Assembly (NCBI GenBank): GCA_019914945.1
Contig: CM034102.1
Location: 7,057,501 to 7,121,500 of the forward strand
DNA: 64,000 nucleotides
From: Typha latifolia
Lineage: Eukaryota > Streptophyta > Magnoliopsida > Poales > Typhaceae
Reading direction: 5' to 3'
Shown: positions 33,332 to 45,242 of the stretch, piece by piece
How the letters are laid out: every line of letters starts with the position of its first letter
How positions within the stretch are numbered: position 1 is the stretch's first letter
Translations under genes and position numbers: made by a program
Notes under the pieces: generated by a model
The model's database searches: none
Told to the model about the DNA's origin: nothing
Seen by the model: only the letters and a program-made list of their open reading frames with translations

Positions 33332-36300
33332 TGATATGATCTGTGTGAGCTGGGTCAATTTAGAAGATGGGCTTTAGGCCAATTGGTCCACTCAAAGGTA
33401 TTGGGCTGGGCTCAGTAACGCCCCCACCCGGTATAGACACATGCCCGCCCACGCGCCCACACGGCACGGGCGGTTCACGCGACAGGACGGGTGGGGTCCA
33501 TCACACACAGATGCACTCCTGTGCACATACAATCATGACATCATCAAATACTATTTGCTAACATACCCATGCTCACATAATCCAACACCAAATAAATCAT
33601 ACTCTCAACCAAATAAACTTGTTAAAATATGAATATCCAAGTCCACAATAATATACACTAGACCATTACATAATCTGGCAGGACTCACTCAGGCCACGAC
33701 AAATCATCAAGATACAACTAAACAACTGATACACGAATACACTATAATCTGACCTGTATTATACAAATCATCATTTATACAATGAAGTACAAATATCAAA
33801 TAATAGTATAACTCAATATCTGGTTAAACTATCTTCTATACTATCTCACGTCTATAGCTCACCCTATCTTTGCTCTAAAATATCTCATTAGGATATCTCA
33901 AGTCAGTATCACATACCATAATATCTGTGGGGGTTAGAAAAGAAATAAAGAGAATAATGAGCAAAAGGCTCAGTGAATAGACCTTACCCTAAATTAGTGA
34001 TGCCAAACAGAAAGTAAATTATATACTGAATAATATGAATTAGAAAGAGCATCATGTCATGAATGAGTATATGAATGTTTCTCAATAATAAATAAATGAA
34101 AAGTAGATAACATGTCATAACTGATAAAATATATAATCCTCAACAGTGAATAAATAAATCTCCATGTCATACTATCATCATAACTCTTTCTCAAATATTA
34201 CACATGATGCATGCCGACCATGACGATGTTATGATATCAAATGCAACCATATATGATGTATATTGACCACTCGATAATCAAATAATAAGATAATAATAAA
34301 ATCATATGCATTTCTCAACATCTTAGTCATCAATGTCATCTCTATATGTCATCATCATACTAGATCACTGCGCGTAGTCAACACTTGGTACCCGGTCTTA
34401 ACATCATGTCCGATGGCTCAGAGCATACTCTGCCATCCATAAGGAGTATCTCAAATATAATCATACCCTGCCATCCGCTAAGGGTATCAACATCTATCTA
34501 AACTGGGCACCATTCTAGCTGATAGAAATTTCGTGAGGATAACTCGCCACATATGCCCTAGCGAACAATATGTGTCCGAATGTTTGCTGCGCACACAGAC
34601 TAACGACCTCGGACGTAAGGCCACATGATTGCTACTATGTTGAGCGATCAATCATCCACCAAGCGTGTCCTAACCCTCGCGCCCACTCAGGTATCCTCAA
34701 GCTTTCTATCAACTATCCTATTAATCACATTTCACGCTTTTCTTCTAAATGATAGATCATATGCATATATCCAGTACGATAACAAGTAAATTCATAATAA
34801 GAATTTAGGTGGAATAGAAATCAAGAGAAAAATGATGCAATGTAGTCTCCAACCATGTAGTCAACACATGCATACTAATGCTAATATATTAAATGCATAC
34901 TTATGCTACAGATCAACTGGACATAAAATTATAATAGTATAATTATCTTTCATGATCTCTATTTATTATCATCATACTCATATCCAAGATTAGCCTAATT
35001 ATATGCATAATAAAAATATGCTCGACTGTAATCATATCTAAATAAAGTCATATAATAACACTGGAGGCCAAAATATGCATGTACATAATATATAATATAA
35101 CCTAATTTGATAAAGACGTCTAGGGGATAATTTGATAAATCACGGGGTCTCACATAAGGGGTTCAGAATTTGAAAATATTTAAGTAGTATGAGGTTAGCC
35201 GTTTATCCAATTAGAATCAATTCAAGTAAAATATAAATATTTATTAGGTTTTGAATCACTTCTTTTTATTTTTGATTACATAACTAGATATATATTATCG
35301 ATACAATTCAAATACTATAATTATACTATTATCATAAAATGCTAATTATAGTATAGGAGAAGAGGTATGCTTCCTTTTATATAAGAATATTTCTAAATAT
35401 ATAATTATAAAATAAAATAAAAGGCTAAATAACTATAAGTATAGACATGGTCTAATTATAATTAGTTTTATAATTCATACTCTATCTTGATTAATTAGGG
35501 ACTATAAAGTCTTTACTCGATAAAATAATAAATAAATAACTAAATAAGCTTAGTATTTTATTTGTTGCAGAATAATAATATATAATAAATCAATAGAATT
35601 ACTTAAAATGTATATCGTAAGAATATTAGAATATAAATATAATAATTATAATTTACAAATCTATCTATTAATCTAATAGACATATAAGTAAATAAATAAA
35701 TAAATATAAGTATTACCTATATTTATGTGTAATAGTTTATAACCTAATTAATCATTAACTAATTATAATTAATAATAATCATATTGTTGAATATATATTA
35801 TTATTAAAATAATTAATGTCTAAATCTATTTGTATTAATTAAGAAAGAAATATTTAAATAAATAAATAAACAATAAAATAAAAATAAGGAGTATTGGCAC
35901 TAGTGCTGGGCTTGGCCTAGCACTGGCCTACTACAGTGCTGGGCTGAGCCCACCACTGTTGTAGAAAAAAAAGAGGAGAAGAAGGTGAGGAAGAAGAAGA
36001 AAGGAAGAAGAAAGAAGAAAGAAGAAGAGAAGAGAAGAAGAGAAAAAAGAGAGGAGGAGAGGGAAGGGAGGGGATCGGGCAGGCGAGGAGGTGCTCGGCC
36101 ACTGCTGGCCAGCCAGTGGTCGGCCTCTTGCCGATGGTTCTGTTCTGACGAACCCGAGAGAGAGAGAGAGAGAAAGGAGGAAAGAGGCTCACCGGTGTTA
36201 GTGGAGGTGGTGACGGTAGTAGAGAGAGAGAGTGTTTGAGAGAGAGAGAGAGAGAGTGTTTGAGAGAGAGAGAGAGGAGAGTGAAAGAGAGAGACCAAAA

Positions 36301-37531
36301 AGAGAGAGAGCAGTGGCGGCGGTGGGGCCCACCGTGCCAGCTAGCCCAGCCATGTTGGTCAGGCCGGTGGCTGGGCTGCGTGGCGCCCTCCCCTTCTACC
36401 ACTGCATGGCACGAGGCCGACCACGTCGTGCCACGCAATAAATTAAGTTTTTGTTTTTGTTTTTTTTAAGGTTGGGTTGTTACAGGCTCAATACAGTTAT
36501 ATCCACACTATTTGCTTATTTACTTATTGCATTTGCTTTAGTTTAGTCCCATATTGGGTAGTGGGCTAAGTCCACTTATATCTCCCTCTTATAAATAGGA
36601 GGGCTGGTCCTCACTTGAGGATCATGGATGAATTATTATGAAACTTTTAGCTTGAGCCCATTTCTCCCTCTTCTATCAGTCTAGGACTTGACTCATCATG
36701 GTTATGTCCCTTTCCCCCGTTTTCGACTAATCGTTCCCTCTCGACCCTGAGAGCCGACTCCCTTCTCCCTCATCTTCTCTGCCTTGCGTAGCACCCCGAT
36801 CTAGCCCACACCATCTCATTCATCTCCTCCACATCCTAAGGTCTTCCCCACGCCCATAGGCGGAGCTTCCACCATCCATCGACGACCTCCATCTCGTCGA
36901 TCCGTAGGTTCCACCTTTCACGTCCATCTCGCAACCATCTGACCTTCGGTCAATATTTTCACCATAACTCTTGATCTACTCATCCGGTCAACTTGATTTT
37001 ATTGGATCCCTGACTTCTAGGGCAACAATCTACTAGAATATCAGATCTTTTGAATGGTTAGATCGATCAAAATTTATCTCAAAATATCCACCTCTAGATC
37101 TTTTATGATCCAGCGGAGTATTTAGTAAAACTTTAATATCTAGAAATCCACATATCACCCCAGATCTTACAACCCCATTCTAGAAAGCTGACTCAGAGAT
37201 CTATCTTTCATCCAAATTTGATAAGTATCTAGCGATCGGATCATCGGTAAATCAGCCAAGAAGATACATCTATATTTAGATCCAAATTAGACCACAATCA
37301 TCATCTATTTAGAATTTTTTCGTAGATTTCCTTTAATATCTTTCCATATCTTTCCATATCTTCCCTATCCCCTTCCATCATATTTTATCTACCATTCATA
37401 GCCATTCCATCTCCACCATTCATCCTTAATCCTCCATAATCATCTTCCATCTAACCAATCATCCACCATATCCAAGAACCGGCGGTTGGATTCCATACAT
37501 TCTACAGACGCCCCAATCCATAATCATATCA
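33332..37531 (+). mobile_element. Solo LTR inserted in gypsy pol, itself split by another solo LTR
   Basis: It begins tgatatgatc and ends aatcatatca, with 9-bp perfect inverted ends. It is flanked by a perfect 5-bp duplication, ggctg (33327-33331 and 37532-37536). Removing it restores the pol motif NVVADALSRKS, the normal end of RNase H. A TATA box (tataaata, 36590-36597) supports plus orientation. Its own length without the inner LTR (33414-36484) is about 1.1 kb. Confidence 0.9.
33414..36484. mobile_element. Solo LTR, 3.1 kb, nested in the solo LTR 33332-37531
   Basis: It starts agtaacgcccccaccc and ends ggttgggttgttaca, flanked by ggctc (33409-33413) and ggctc (36485-36489). It is the same family as 27616-31001, sharing the start, the end, a gtgggggttagaaaa block and GA-rich tracts near the 3' end. 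The first base has changed from T to A. The frames at 35900-36438 are low-complexity. Confidence 0.82.
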
Positions 37532-37536
37532 GGCTG

Positions 37537-38700
37537 ATGCTTTAAGTAGGAAGTCATGAGAAACACTTATTTCATCGCTTACAATTCAGCATCACCGTTT
37601 AGAGGATCTGAGATGACTTGAGGTGAAAATAGTATCGCATGGTATTAAAACTCTATATGGCCAACTTATAGTTAAACCTACAATGCTAGACCGCATCAAG
37701 GTAATGCAGTAATAAGACACTTAGTACCAAAAGATCAAGGAAGAATTCGAGAAAGGTGAAGTACCTGAATTTTCAATATCTACATAGGAATTACTTAAAT
37801 TTCAAGGTCCAATATGTATTTATGCTAATGAGCAACTAAAGAAAGAGATTTTAACTAAAGCTCATAGTTCAGATTTTAGTATCCACGTTGAAAGTACAAA
37901 GATGTACATGGACTTACGAGAGTAATTTTGGTGAAATGGTATGAATAGAGACATTACCGAATATGTAACTCAATGTCTATCTTGCTAGCAAGTTAAAATT
38001 GAACACCAAAGGCCTGCGGGAAAGTTGCAATCTTTGCCTTTACCAGAGTGGAAATGGGAAAATATCACAATGGATTTTGTTTCAGGTTTTCCTCGTACCA
38101 GATCTGGCAAGGTTGTAGTATGGGTAATTGTAGGTAGATTGACTTAGTCGGCTCATATTATTGCTATCAAGATGACTCATACTCTCGATCAACTAGCGCA
38201 GATTTATATAAATGAAATTATTAAGCAGCATGGAACATCAATATCTATTGTAATTGATTGTGATCCACATTTCGTATCTAAATTTTGAAAAAGCCCGCAA
38301 TCAACTTTGGGGACTTGATTGGATTTCAACTCTGCCTACCATCCATAGACAGATGGACAATTTGAGAGAACCATTCAAACACTTGAGGATACATTGAGAG
38401 CTTATTCCTTAGAATGGAAAGGTAATTGGGACAATTATTTGCCATTAATTGAGTTCTCCTGCAATAATAATTACCACTCCAGTTTAGGTGTGGCTCCATA
38501 TGAGGCTCTTTTATGGCTGCAAGTGCATATCTCCACTTTATTGGTTTGAAGTTCGTGAGAGATAGTTATTGAGACCAAAATTAGCCTAGGATGCTACTCA
38601 CCATTTGAGAGAAATTATTAATTGCTCAAAGTCGCCAAAAAAGTTATGCTGATAATAGAAGAAGAGAATCAGAGTTTGATGTGGGTGAACACATATTTTG
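37537..38700 (+). pseudogene. gypsy pol: integrase
   Basis: Continues from the RNase H end (DALSRKS). It carries the H2C2 zinc region (QCLSC near 37970), QRPAGKLQSLPLPEWKWENI, MDFVSGFPRTRSG with the core aspartate, NSAYHP*TDGQFERTIQTLE (about 38325, stop shown), and SCNNNYHSSLGVAPYEAL. This is a complete integrase order with many stops. I saw no chromodomain before the 3' polypurine tract. Confidence 0.85.
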
Positions 38701-38859
38701 AATGACCCAATGTATTATTTAGGTGATGATTATGATATGATTTAATGAATTTGTAGATCCTTACAGTCATTAGTTAAGTAAATCAGGTATTTTACTAGAA
38801 TGTCATAACATTCACCTACTTCATAGTAATAATTTTATCTATGATTGCACAAGTTTCAA

Positions 38860-38888
38860 GGATGAAACTTCTTTTAAGGGAGATAGAA
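38860..38888 (+). other. Polypurine tract of the gypsy element
   Basis: The purine-rich run cttttaagggagatagaa lies directly before the LTR start at 38889. It follows a 'tttcaaggatgaaacttc' block, the usual 3' end of this chromovirus group. It primes plus-strand synthesis. Confidence 0.7.
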
Positions 38889-40490
38889 TGTAATAATTGA
38901 AAAAAAATAAAAGATAAATATATAATAACGACAATGATAATAATGCACTTATCCTTAATCCGTATTAGAATCCTATTAGGAAATAGAAAAGAAAACTAAA
39001 CCCGTATCTCTTTAGAATTTATCCTTATATATATATATACTAGGTAATAATAAAAAAATATATAAAGATAAACCCTAAACTTTTGAGAGAGAGAGTGCAG
39101 ATTTTGGCGGCGGACTTCGACAGTGGCGAACTTTGGCGGTGGCGGCAAGAGAGTAAAGCAAAGGAAGAGGAAGAAGAAGAAGAAAAAAGAAGAAATGAGA
39201 AAGAAAAGAGAAGAAAGTTAAAAGAGAGAGAGAGGGTCTGCTGCTAGACTACGATATTGTAGCAGCAGAACTAGAGTCAAAGAAGGGAAGAAAAAGACGG
39301 CTTTGAGAACAGTGATTTTTAAAGAATACTTTAAAAATCAGAATTTATTTGGATAAGCGTGACAAGTTTTTTTATTCATATTTTATTTTATTAATGCAGA
39401 AAAATTAGTAATAATTTTTTTTTTCATTAGATAAAATCTGTTTAAAGATGTTTGAATGTTTATAATCTCTTTTATAAGTATATTTTATTGGTTTATTAAA
39501 AACAGCGATAAGCTAGACATTCATGGTTATATTTTATTGGTTCATTCGAAACCGTGATGATTTGACATTCATAATTATATTTTATTAGTTTATATAAATA
39601 TTTATTTACCATTAGTATTGATGATTAAGAATTTATTTTTAGAATAATCTCTTTTAGATAATGAGATAGATTGGATTTGAGATATTTACCCTATTTTGTT
39701 TTCATGTAAATATAATATGAAAGTTAATCATAATATTAGTGTTGTATGAGTTTAAAATTATTTAATTCAAATTACATTGACATCTATACATTATTTAATT
39801 TATGTATAATGAATTCTTTGATAAAAATTATAATCTAGAGGTATATGATCATGATATGATTTGGATCAAGTCAGTATGAATTATACCAGTGAAAAAGATA
39901 TTTGAAACCCATTTTAAGAGATAAGTCTAGGGAAAAGATTCTTGGAATGTAATGTTACAGTATGCTACCAAGTGACTCTGGTAGGATTAGAGAAAATATT
40001 TCTAGATTTTTATCCTAGTGACTCTAATCTTACTCAATGGCTAGAAAAAAAATTGATATGGTACTGCAGAGTATCTATTGTGATTCTAGACGAATCGGCT
40101 ATTTAGAAAATTCTCGGTCGCCATCCCGATGGTGACTAGTAGTGTGATGTGGCCACGGATTAGAATACCCATTAAAGAGATAATATGTCATTTTATTAGT
40201 TTTGTCGGGTATCTAAGATATTAATTTCAACTTATATAAATTCTATTTTTAGAGTGATTTATTTAGAGATGCAATTTATTGCAATATTCCTAATTCATGC
40301 ATTTTGGAAATTTTTTGAAAAATATATTTATTTTGAGAATGATGTTATATATTAGTTATGATCCCTTGTGCACTATATTGTATTTATCGCTTGTTGATTT
40401 TTCTTTTATTAGACATATTCATAGATAGAGTGAGACTAGTTGCTGTTGTTGAGCGTCGAGCTCATTAAACATCTAACTCTTTTTTTATAT
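38889..40490 (+). repeat. 3' LTR of the gypsy element, truncated at its end
   Basis: It starts tgtaataattgaaaaaaa and matches the solo LTR 24682-26440 up to 'cgagctcattaaacatcta' (about 40476). The last 300 bp of the LTR are missing. It joins directly to a LINE tail (actatctccttttcttt) and the OEP24 flank. There is therefore no target duplication on this side. Confidence 0.8.
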
Positions 40491-40684
40491 AAAAAAAACT
40501 ATCTCCTTTTCTTTAAAAAAATATATTTCACACGTTTATTTGTTCAATAGGTCTGGACAAGTAAGGACTAGACAAATTTGCTTTGTCAAACCCAATTAGT
40601 ATTACAAGTCGGTAAACTGAACTCAATCTAGAAATAAAACAAAACTATAATCAAGAGAAAAGACAACTTTTAACTGAATGAAAG

Positions 40685-41060
40685 TGTTACGAACCTGCTT
40701 GATCCGATCCGTAACGATTCTGGGCTAGATTGAGGACGTGACTTTTGAAGGAAGTTGCGGATAATCTAATCATTGTAGATCTGGAGGTTGGCGATCTTAT
40801 CCAGCTAGTTTGATATTATTCAGATGTCTATAGATTTAGTTGGCGAATATTTGGAGGTTGGCGGATAATCTAATCATTGTAGATCTGGAGGTTGGCGAAT
40901 ATTTTCTCAAAATTGCACAGAGTTAGATTTAGTTAATTAAAAAAATTCTAACCTACTAAGGCTCTAACTAAACAAACAAGAAAATAAGATAATTAGACTC
41001 AATCCATTGAGCCCAATGTCTTTCGAGGTGATCCGATCTAGTTCGAATCGCATAATTTCA
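40685..41060 (-). repeat. Left (3') LTR of the gag-only element, short and rearranged
   Basis: The first 95 bp match the right LTR. The rest does not, but resembles the reverse complement of the LTR at 55678-56461 (for example ggataagatcgc, caacctccagatctaca and actcaatccattgag words). It also contains an internal repeat of gcggataatctaatcattg (40765 and 40861). The two LTRs are therefore different in structure. Confidence 0.7.
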
Positions 41061-41119
41061 CCACGCTTCCATTCACCTTGTTCTCAAGGTTACTATGGTG
41101 GTTTCCAAGCCTTATGTAC

Positions 41120-42640
41120 TTATTTTATCAATCGTGTATCCTTTTTAGTTTGTCCATGCTCTTCCCGTGATTGGTCCTCCATGTTGCCCTCCGGATCATC
41201 CTTGATCATCTCCTCCATGAGCATAATGGAGGCAAGCTGTTTGGAACATTTATGGCCCGGTACGAAGCGCTGGTCGCAATAAAAGCATAGGCCTTTCGAG
41301 CGCCAATCTTCGATCTTCGCTAGTGTGAGGCGTCGACCTATCAACCTCAATTGGTCTTTAGGGTTTGGTCCAGTTTGAGGTGGGGCTGGCCTGCTTGGAT
41401 TTGACCAAGCCTGTCCCGAATATGGCACACTTGAGGTTGGCGGTCTTGGGTTGCTCCATGGCGTTTGATCCATGGTTGTCGACTCCAATGTGGTCCACTT
41501 TGGTTGGTGTATTGCCTTCATCTCTCATATCTTTCCCCCCATCATTTGTGCCATTGAGAAGGCCTCTAGCAAAGTGGTAGGACGAGTAGCTTTGAGTTCC
41601 TCTTGGATATCATGACAAAGCCCGGAGACGAAGGTTCTTTTGAGAGCAGAGTCCGACCACTCGTGGACTCGATTGCTAATTCTTTCGAACTCCTCTTCGT
41701 AGGCTCTTACAGATGTCTTTTGGGTTTGCTTCGTTAAGGTGGCTTGGACGTCTTCATAGTCAGAGGGTCCGAAACCCACACAAAGCATATCGAAAAACTC
41801 CTCCAAAGTGATGAAGGCACGTGCGCGATGTGTTGGTTAAAACCACCTCATCGCTACGTCTTCAAGATAGAATGAGGCCAGAAGCACCTTTTGGTGGTCA
41901 TGTGTCCCTTGATAGGTGAAGAATTGCTCCTCCCTATAGATCCAATCCAATGGGTCACCCTCACTGAATTTAGGAAAATTGACTTGAACGATTCGGGGTT
42001 GTAGCATTTGGTCGTGTCTGTTCTTGCGTCCTCGATGAATTGGCTCATGTTGCTGGACCCTTGGTTGATATAGGGGCTCCTCTCACTCCTCCCAAGGTTC
42101 CTCCTTTTGTTATGGGGCCATAGGAGCCCTCAAGTACAAGGGTGGTAAATCAGTGCGACGCCCTTGCGGTTCGTCGCATTGTTGCCATCGCGCCTTCATG
42201 ATTGATCCTCACCGGACCCTATCTCGTGGTAAGGGACGATCCTCTTATCTTTGATAATGCTCACAAGGTGGAGATCGACGATTTGGTCAGACAGCAACCG
42301 ATGGTGGAGCTAAAGAAGCCGCAGCCCTAGCTAGATCTTACTTATTGTTTCTAGGCGGGATGCCGTCTTGATTAACTTCCCTATAATTAATATGCTCAGG
42401 GGTATGCCTTTGAAGATTTTGGTTCATGTCCATCAGGGTTGCCTTCATCTGTAACATTATTTGTGCCATGGAAGCTATGCTTGAGGTAGATCGACTAAAC
42501 CTGTTAGGTACTCCATGGGATCTCGTGGACGAGGTGGGGATGGCGACCTTGATGGAGCCATGTGGTCCGTCTCCAAGCCTTGGTCGCTTGTTTGCCTTAC
42601 TGCCTTCAATCTTGTGGTAGCCATGACGGTCCAAAGAACT
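41120..42640 (-). pseudogene. gypsy gag with CCHC knuckle (broken)
   Basis: Frames in order on the minus strand are an N-terminal part (42338-42634), the capsid domain (41854-42048 shifted, then 41525-41806 with YEEEFERISNRVHEWSD and FVSGLCHDIQEELKA) and the nucleocapsid part (41120-41521) with the knuckle CFYCDQRFVPGHKC. After the knuckle the frame ends in LIK and reaches the polypurine tract within 60 bp, so protease and pol are deleted. Confidence 0.8.
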
Positions 42641-42657
42641 TTGGTTCTGATACTAGT

Positions 42658-43478
42658 TGTTATGAACCGGCTTGATCCGATCTGTAACAGTTCTGAACTA
42701 TATTATGGATGTGACTTTCGAAGGAAGTTGCGGATAATCTAATCATTGGATCTTTCTGCATTTTGGATATGTTGTCGCTCTTGTTCCAACGAATCTAAGA
42801 TCGCAGAGTTTGGATGGCTAGATCTTGAGATATAGGCTGAGCAATGGTGGAAGGCCAGATAAACCCTAGGTTGATAGCCATTCAATGGCTAGATATGTGC
42901 TAGGTTAATTCCTTGGTGTGAAGGGGGAGAAGTTGTTGTAGAAGAGGGATATTAGGAGTTAGTTGAAGTCGATCAAAAACTTAGGCGATGGAAGGAAGGA
43001 GGTGGTAGAGGGCGCCAATGGCTAGAGCAAGAGGGAAGGAGATAAAGGCACAATGCCGTTTTCAATTATCAGATAAAAACTCCAATTAGGGTTTCCTTCA
43101 CATATTTATAGAGGCTTACCCTAGGGATCCATCAACTAAGTTAAAAACCCAAACAAACCAACAATTTTCATTGTGGTGCATTCGAACGCGCCCAATCGCG
43201 TTCAAACACGGAATTACAGTTCTCTGTCATTGCGAACTTGTGCAGACGTTTGAACAATCACGTTCAGACAGTCCGCACCTGTTCGAACGTCCAAATTACA
43301 TTCTCTGTTTTTGTGAACGCGTGTAGGCGTTCGCATAGCTCCGTTCGAGCACGGTCCTTGCTTTCAAATGCCCCTCGACAAAATCTTTTTATTTTTTTAA
43401 ATAAAAAATTAATTAGATAAATAAGCTCATCTTAATGAACTCAATATTGCGAGTGAAGCAAGTACAGACGTGGTATCA
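42658..43478 (-). repeat. Right (5') LTR of the gag-only element
   Basis: This 0.82-kb LTR has a minus-strand TATA-like tataaatatg near 43105. Upstream of it (higher coordinates, 43180-43370) is a cluster of cgttcgaacg-type palindromes. Its U3 edge lies 36 bp from the OEP24 stop codon. Confidence 0.75.
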
Positions 43479-43514
43479 AAAAGCACAAATGTTTATTAAG
43501 AAAAAAATTGATAT

Positions 43515-45155
43515 TCAGATGTCGTAGTTCCATTTAGTCTCTGCCATAAATTTCGGAATTGCCTTCCGTTCCGCCAGATTAAATTCTGCCAGATTGATTG
43601 AAGTAGAAACCTGAGACAATAATAGTCACAAAATTCTGATTAATATAGTTCTTTTAAACTTGAAACAATAATAACCGAAAGAAAGAAATCAAGCTACGAT
43701 GTTAACTAAAAGGTCATGTTTAATACCCACATGATGACAAATAGCAGAAAACTTAAATAAAGGTCATGTTTTTTTTTTGATAAATAAGGTATGTGCATTA
43801 AATGCACTTACGTTTATTAGTGTGTATCCCATTAACTTGATTTTGCTAAAAGCAATTTCAATTCTTTTCATATAAAAATTGCTAGAAGTAAAATCTAAAT
43901 TAAAAAAAAAGAAAAACTCAAACGTTTAGCTCAAGCTTAGCTCGATCCTAGCCAAAAATGACCCGAGCTCATTCAACTAATGGCGAGTCACCGAGCTTAT
44001 TTGACACCCCTAGTTTTCATACGTATTTCTTTTTTTTTTTTCTTAATTTTTTTTTGAAGGGGTGCTCCAGGCCCGTGCAGTAGTGCAACGCATGGGAGAC
44101 GCGGTAGCAAGCTACTGTGAGGTGGGCCCTCCCCCAAAAGAAATTAATTTAATATCATGGTGGGCCGATGGCCCACGTATCAGATATTAAACTGATAAGA
44201 ACAGTTTAATATTTCATATGTATTTCTGATTCGCAATTTTGCCCTGCACGTCAAGTTTTCGTGCAGTTTCTGTATTAAAAATTCAAGAGTACAAGAGTTG
44301 TAAAAGTTCATATTTCTCGTACCTTCAGGCTCCAATTAACCTTTCCCCTGGTTTTCCGGCTCCACTCCACCCCAAGAACATTGCTCTTCGTCGCATACGT
44401 TGCCTTGATAACATCTGTATCCTCGAACGTCCCCATCACGGCGAGATCCCATGCATCTTTCATCACGTCGTAGGTCGGCTCCACCACCACCTGCCTCTTC
44501 TCCTTCTCCCCTCTCTCGTACTTGTACTTCACCTTGCAGTCACCCGTCCCTAGGCCGTAGTTCACCGTCATCTTGTTCCCCTTGTCGAACGGAAACGTCC
44601 CGTCCACGACCGTCCGGTTCGCCGGGTGCTCGTGAGTGTAGGTGAAGTCCACCGCCTTCGTGAGCACCGTGATCGAGTTCATGAATTTGAACGTGACATT
44701 CTGTAACAATACTATTCCGTCGGTTAAGTTTGACTAAGCGAAATTTAGATTGAAAAAACATAGACTATTTTTTACCATGTTAAGTTGATGATTAGTTTTA
44801 TGTACTAACCGTGAGCCTCAAGCTTTAACGAGTTATTCAATTCAAGCTTCAATTAACCCTGATCCTAGTTTGAAGTTGGACTTGCTTAAGGTTCAATCTC
44901 GAATTAGGCTTGAATTGAGCTGGTAGAGGCTCGTTTACACCCGCTAGAGTTGGTACGTACCTTGTTAGCGTAGTTGACGGAGAAGGAACCAGGTTTCTCC
45001 AAGGAAAAGGAAGCGTCCTGAAGGGAGGGGGAGCCGCCGAGGGCGACATCTTTAACGGAGGTACTTAGCTTGACCTGGCCGATGGTGCTGTTGAAGAAGA
45101 CGGAGGCGGAGGGTTTCTTGTTCGTCTCATACTTGGCGGCCAAAGTAGCGGTCAT
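43515..45155 (-). CDS. OEP24: Outer envelope pore protein 24 (plastid outer-membrane solute channel)
   Basis: OEP24 forms a beta-barrel pore in the plastid outer envelope that passes sugar phosphates, phosphate and dicarboxylates. Three exons on the minus strand are 45155-44961 (65 codons), 44700-44323 (126 codons) and 43610-43515 (31 codons plus TGA). They give 222 residues, near the usual 213. All introns are GT-AG. Family blocks are SLQDASFSLEKPGSFSVNYA, FKFMNSITVLTKAVDFTYTH, NRTVVDGTFPFDKGNKM, TGDCKVKYKYERG, KATYATKSNVLGVEWS and the end MAETKWNYDI. No transit peptide is expected. The start chosen is the ATG at 45155, just after a (GA)n tract; the upstream in-frame ATG would read through that tract and is unlikely. 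A gypsy LTR edge lies 36 bp past the stop. Confidence 0.92.
43784..44200. repeat. Repeat remnants in OEP24 intron 2
   Basis: A one-ended hAT-like MITE remnant ends cgagcttatttgacacccct at 44014, matching the inverted end of 6165-6714. A GC-richer fragment (44055-44140) with no identified source follows. Neither touches a splice site. Confidence 0.45.
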
Positions 45156-45184
45156 CTCTTCGCTCGTACTAATTATATTTTTGG

Positions 45185-45242
<58 letters not shown>

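Larger units (their letters stand above)
40685..43478 (-). mobile_element. gypsy derivative with gag only, minus strand
   Basis: Both ends begin tgtta(c/t)gaacc and the right end closes in gtggtatca. The flanks gaaag (40680-40684) and aaaag (43479-43483) are a near-perfect 5-bp duplication. A tRNA-iMet-type primer-binding site (reverse complement gttctgatactag, 42643-42655) adjoins the right LTR. A purine-rich tract adjoins the left LTR (reverse complement of ccacgcttcc, 41061-41070). No pol remains. The insertion lies in the 3' flank of OEP24. Confidence 0.8.

Noticed and set aside
27616..36484. Endogenous pararetrovirus or other integrated virus
   Set aside because: No movement protein, coat or caulimovirid motifs; all pol motifs fit Ty3/gypsy retrotransposons.
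44239..44645. Plus-strand frames of 64-104 codons
   Set aside because: Antisense shadows of OEP24 exon 2.
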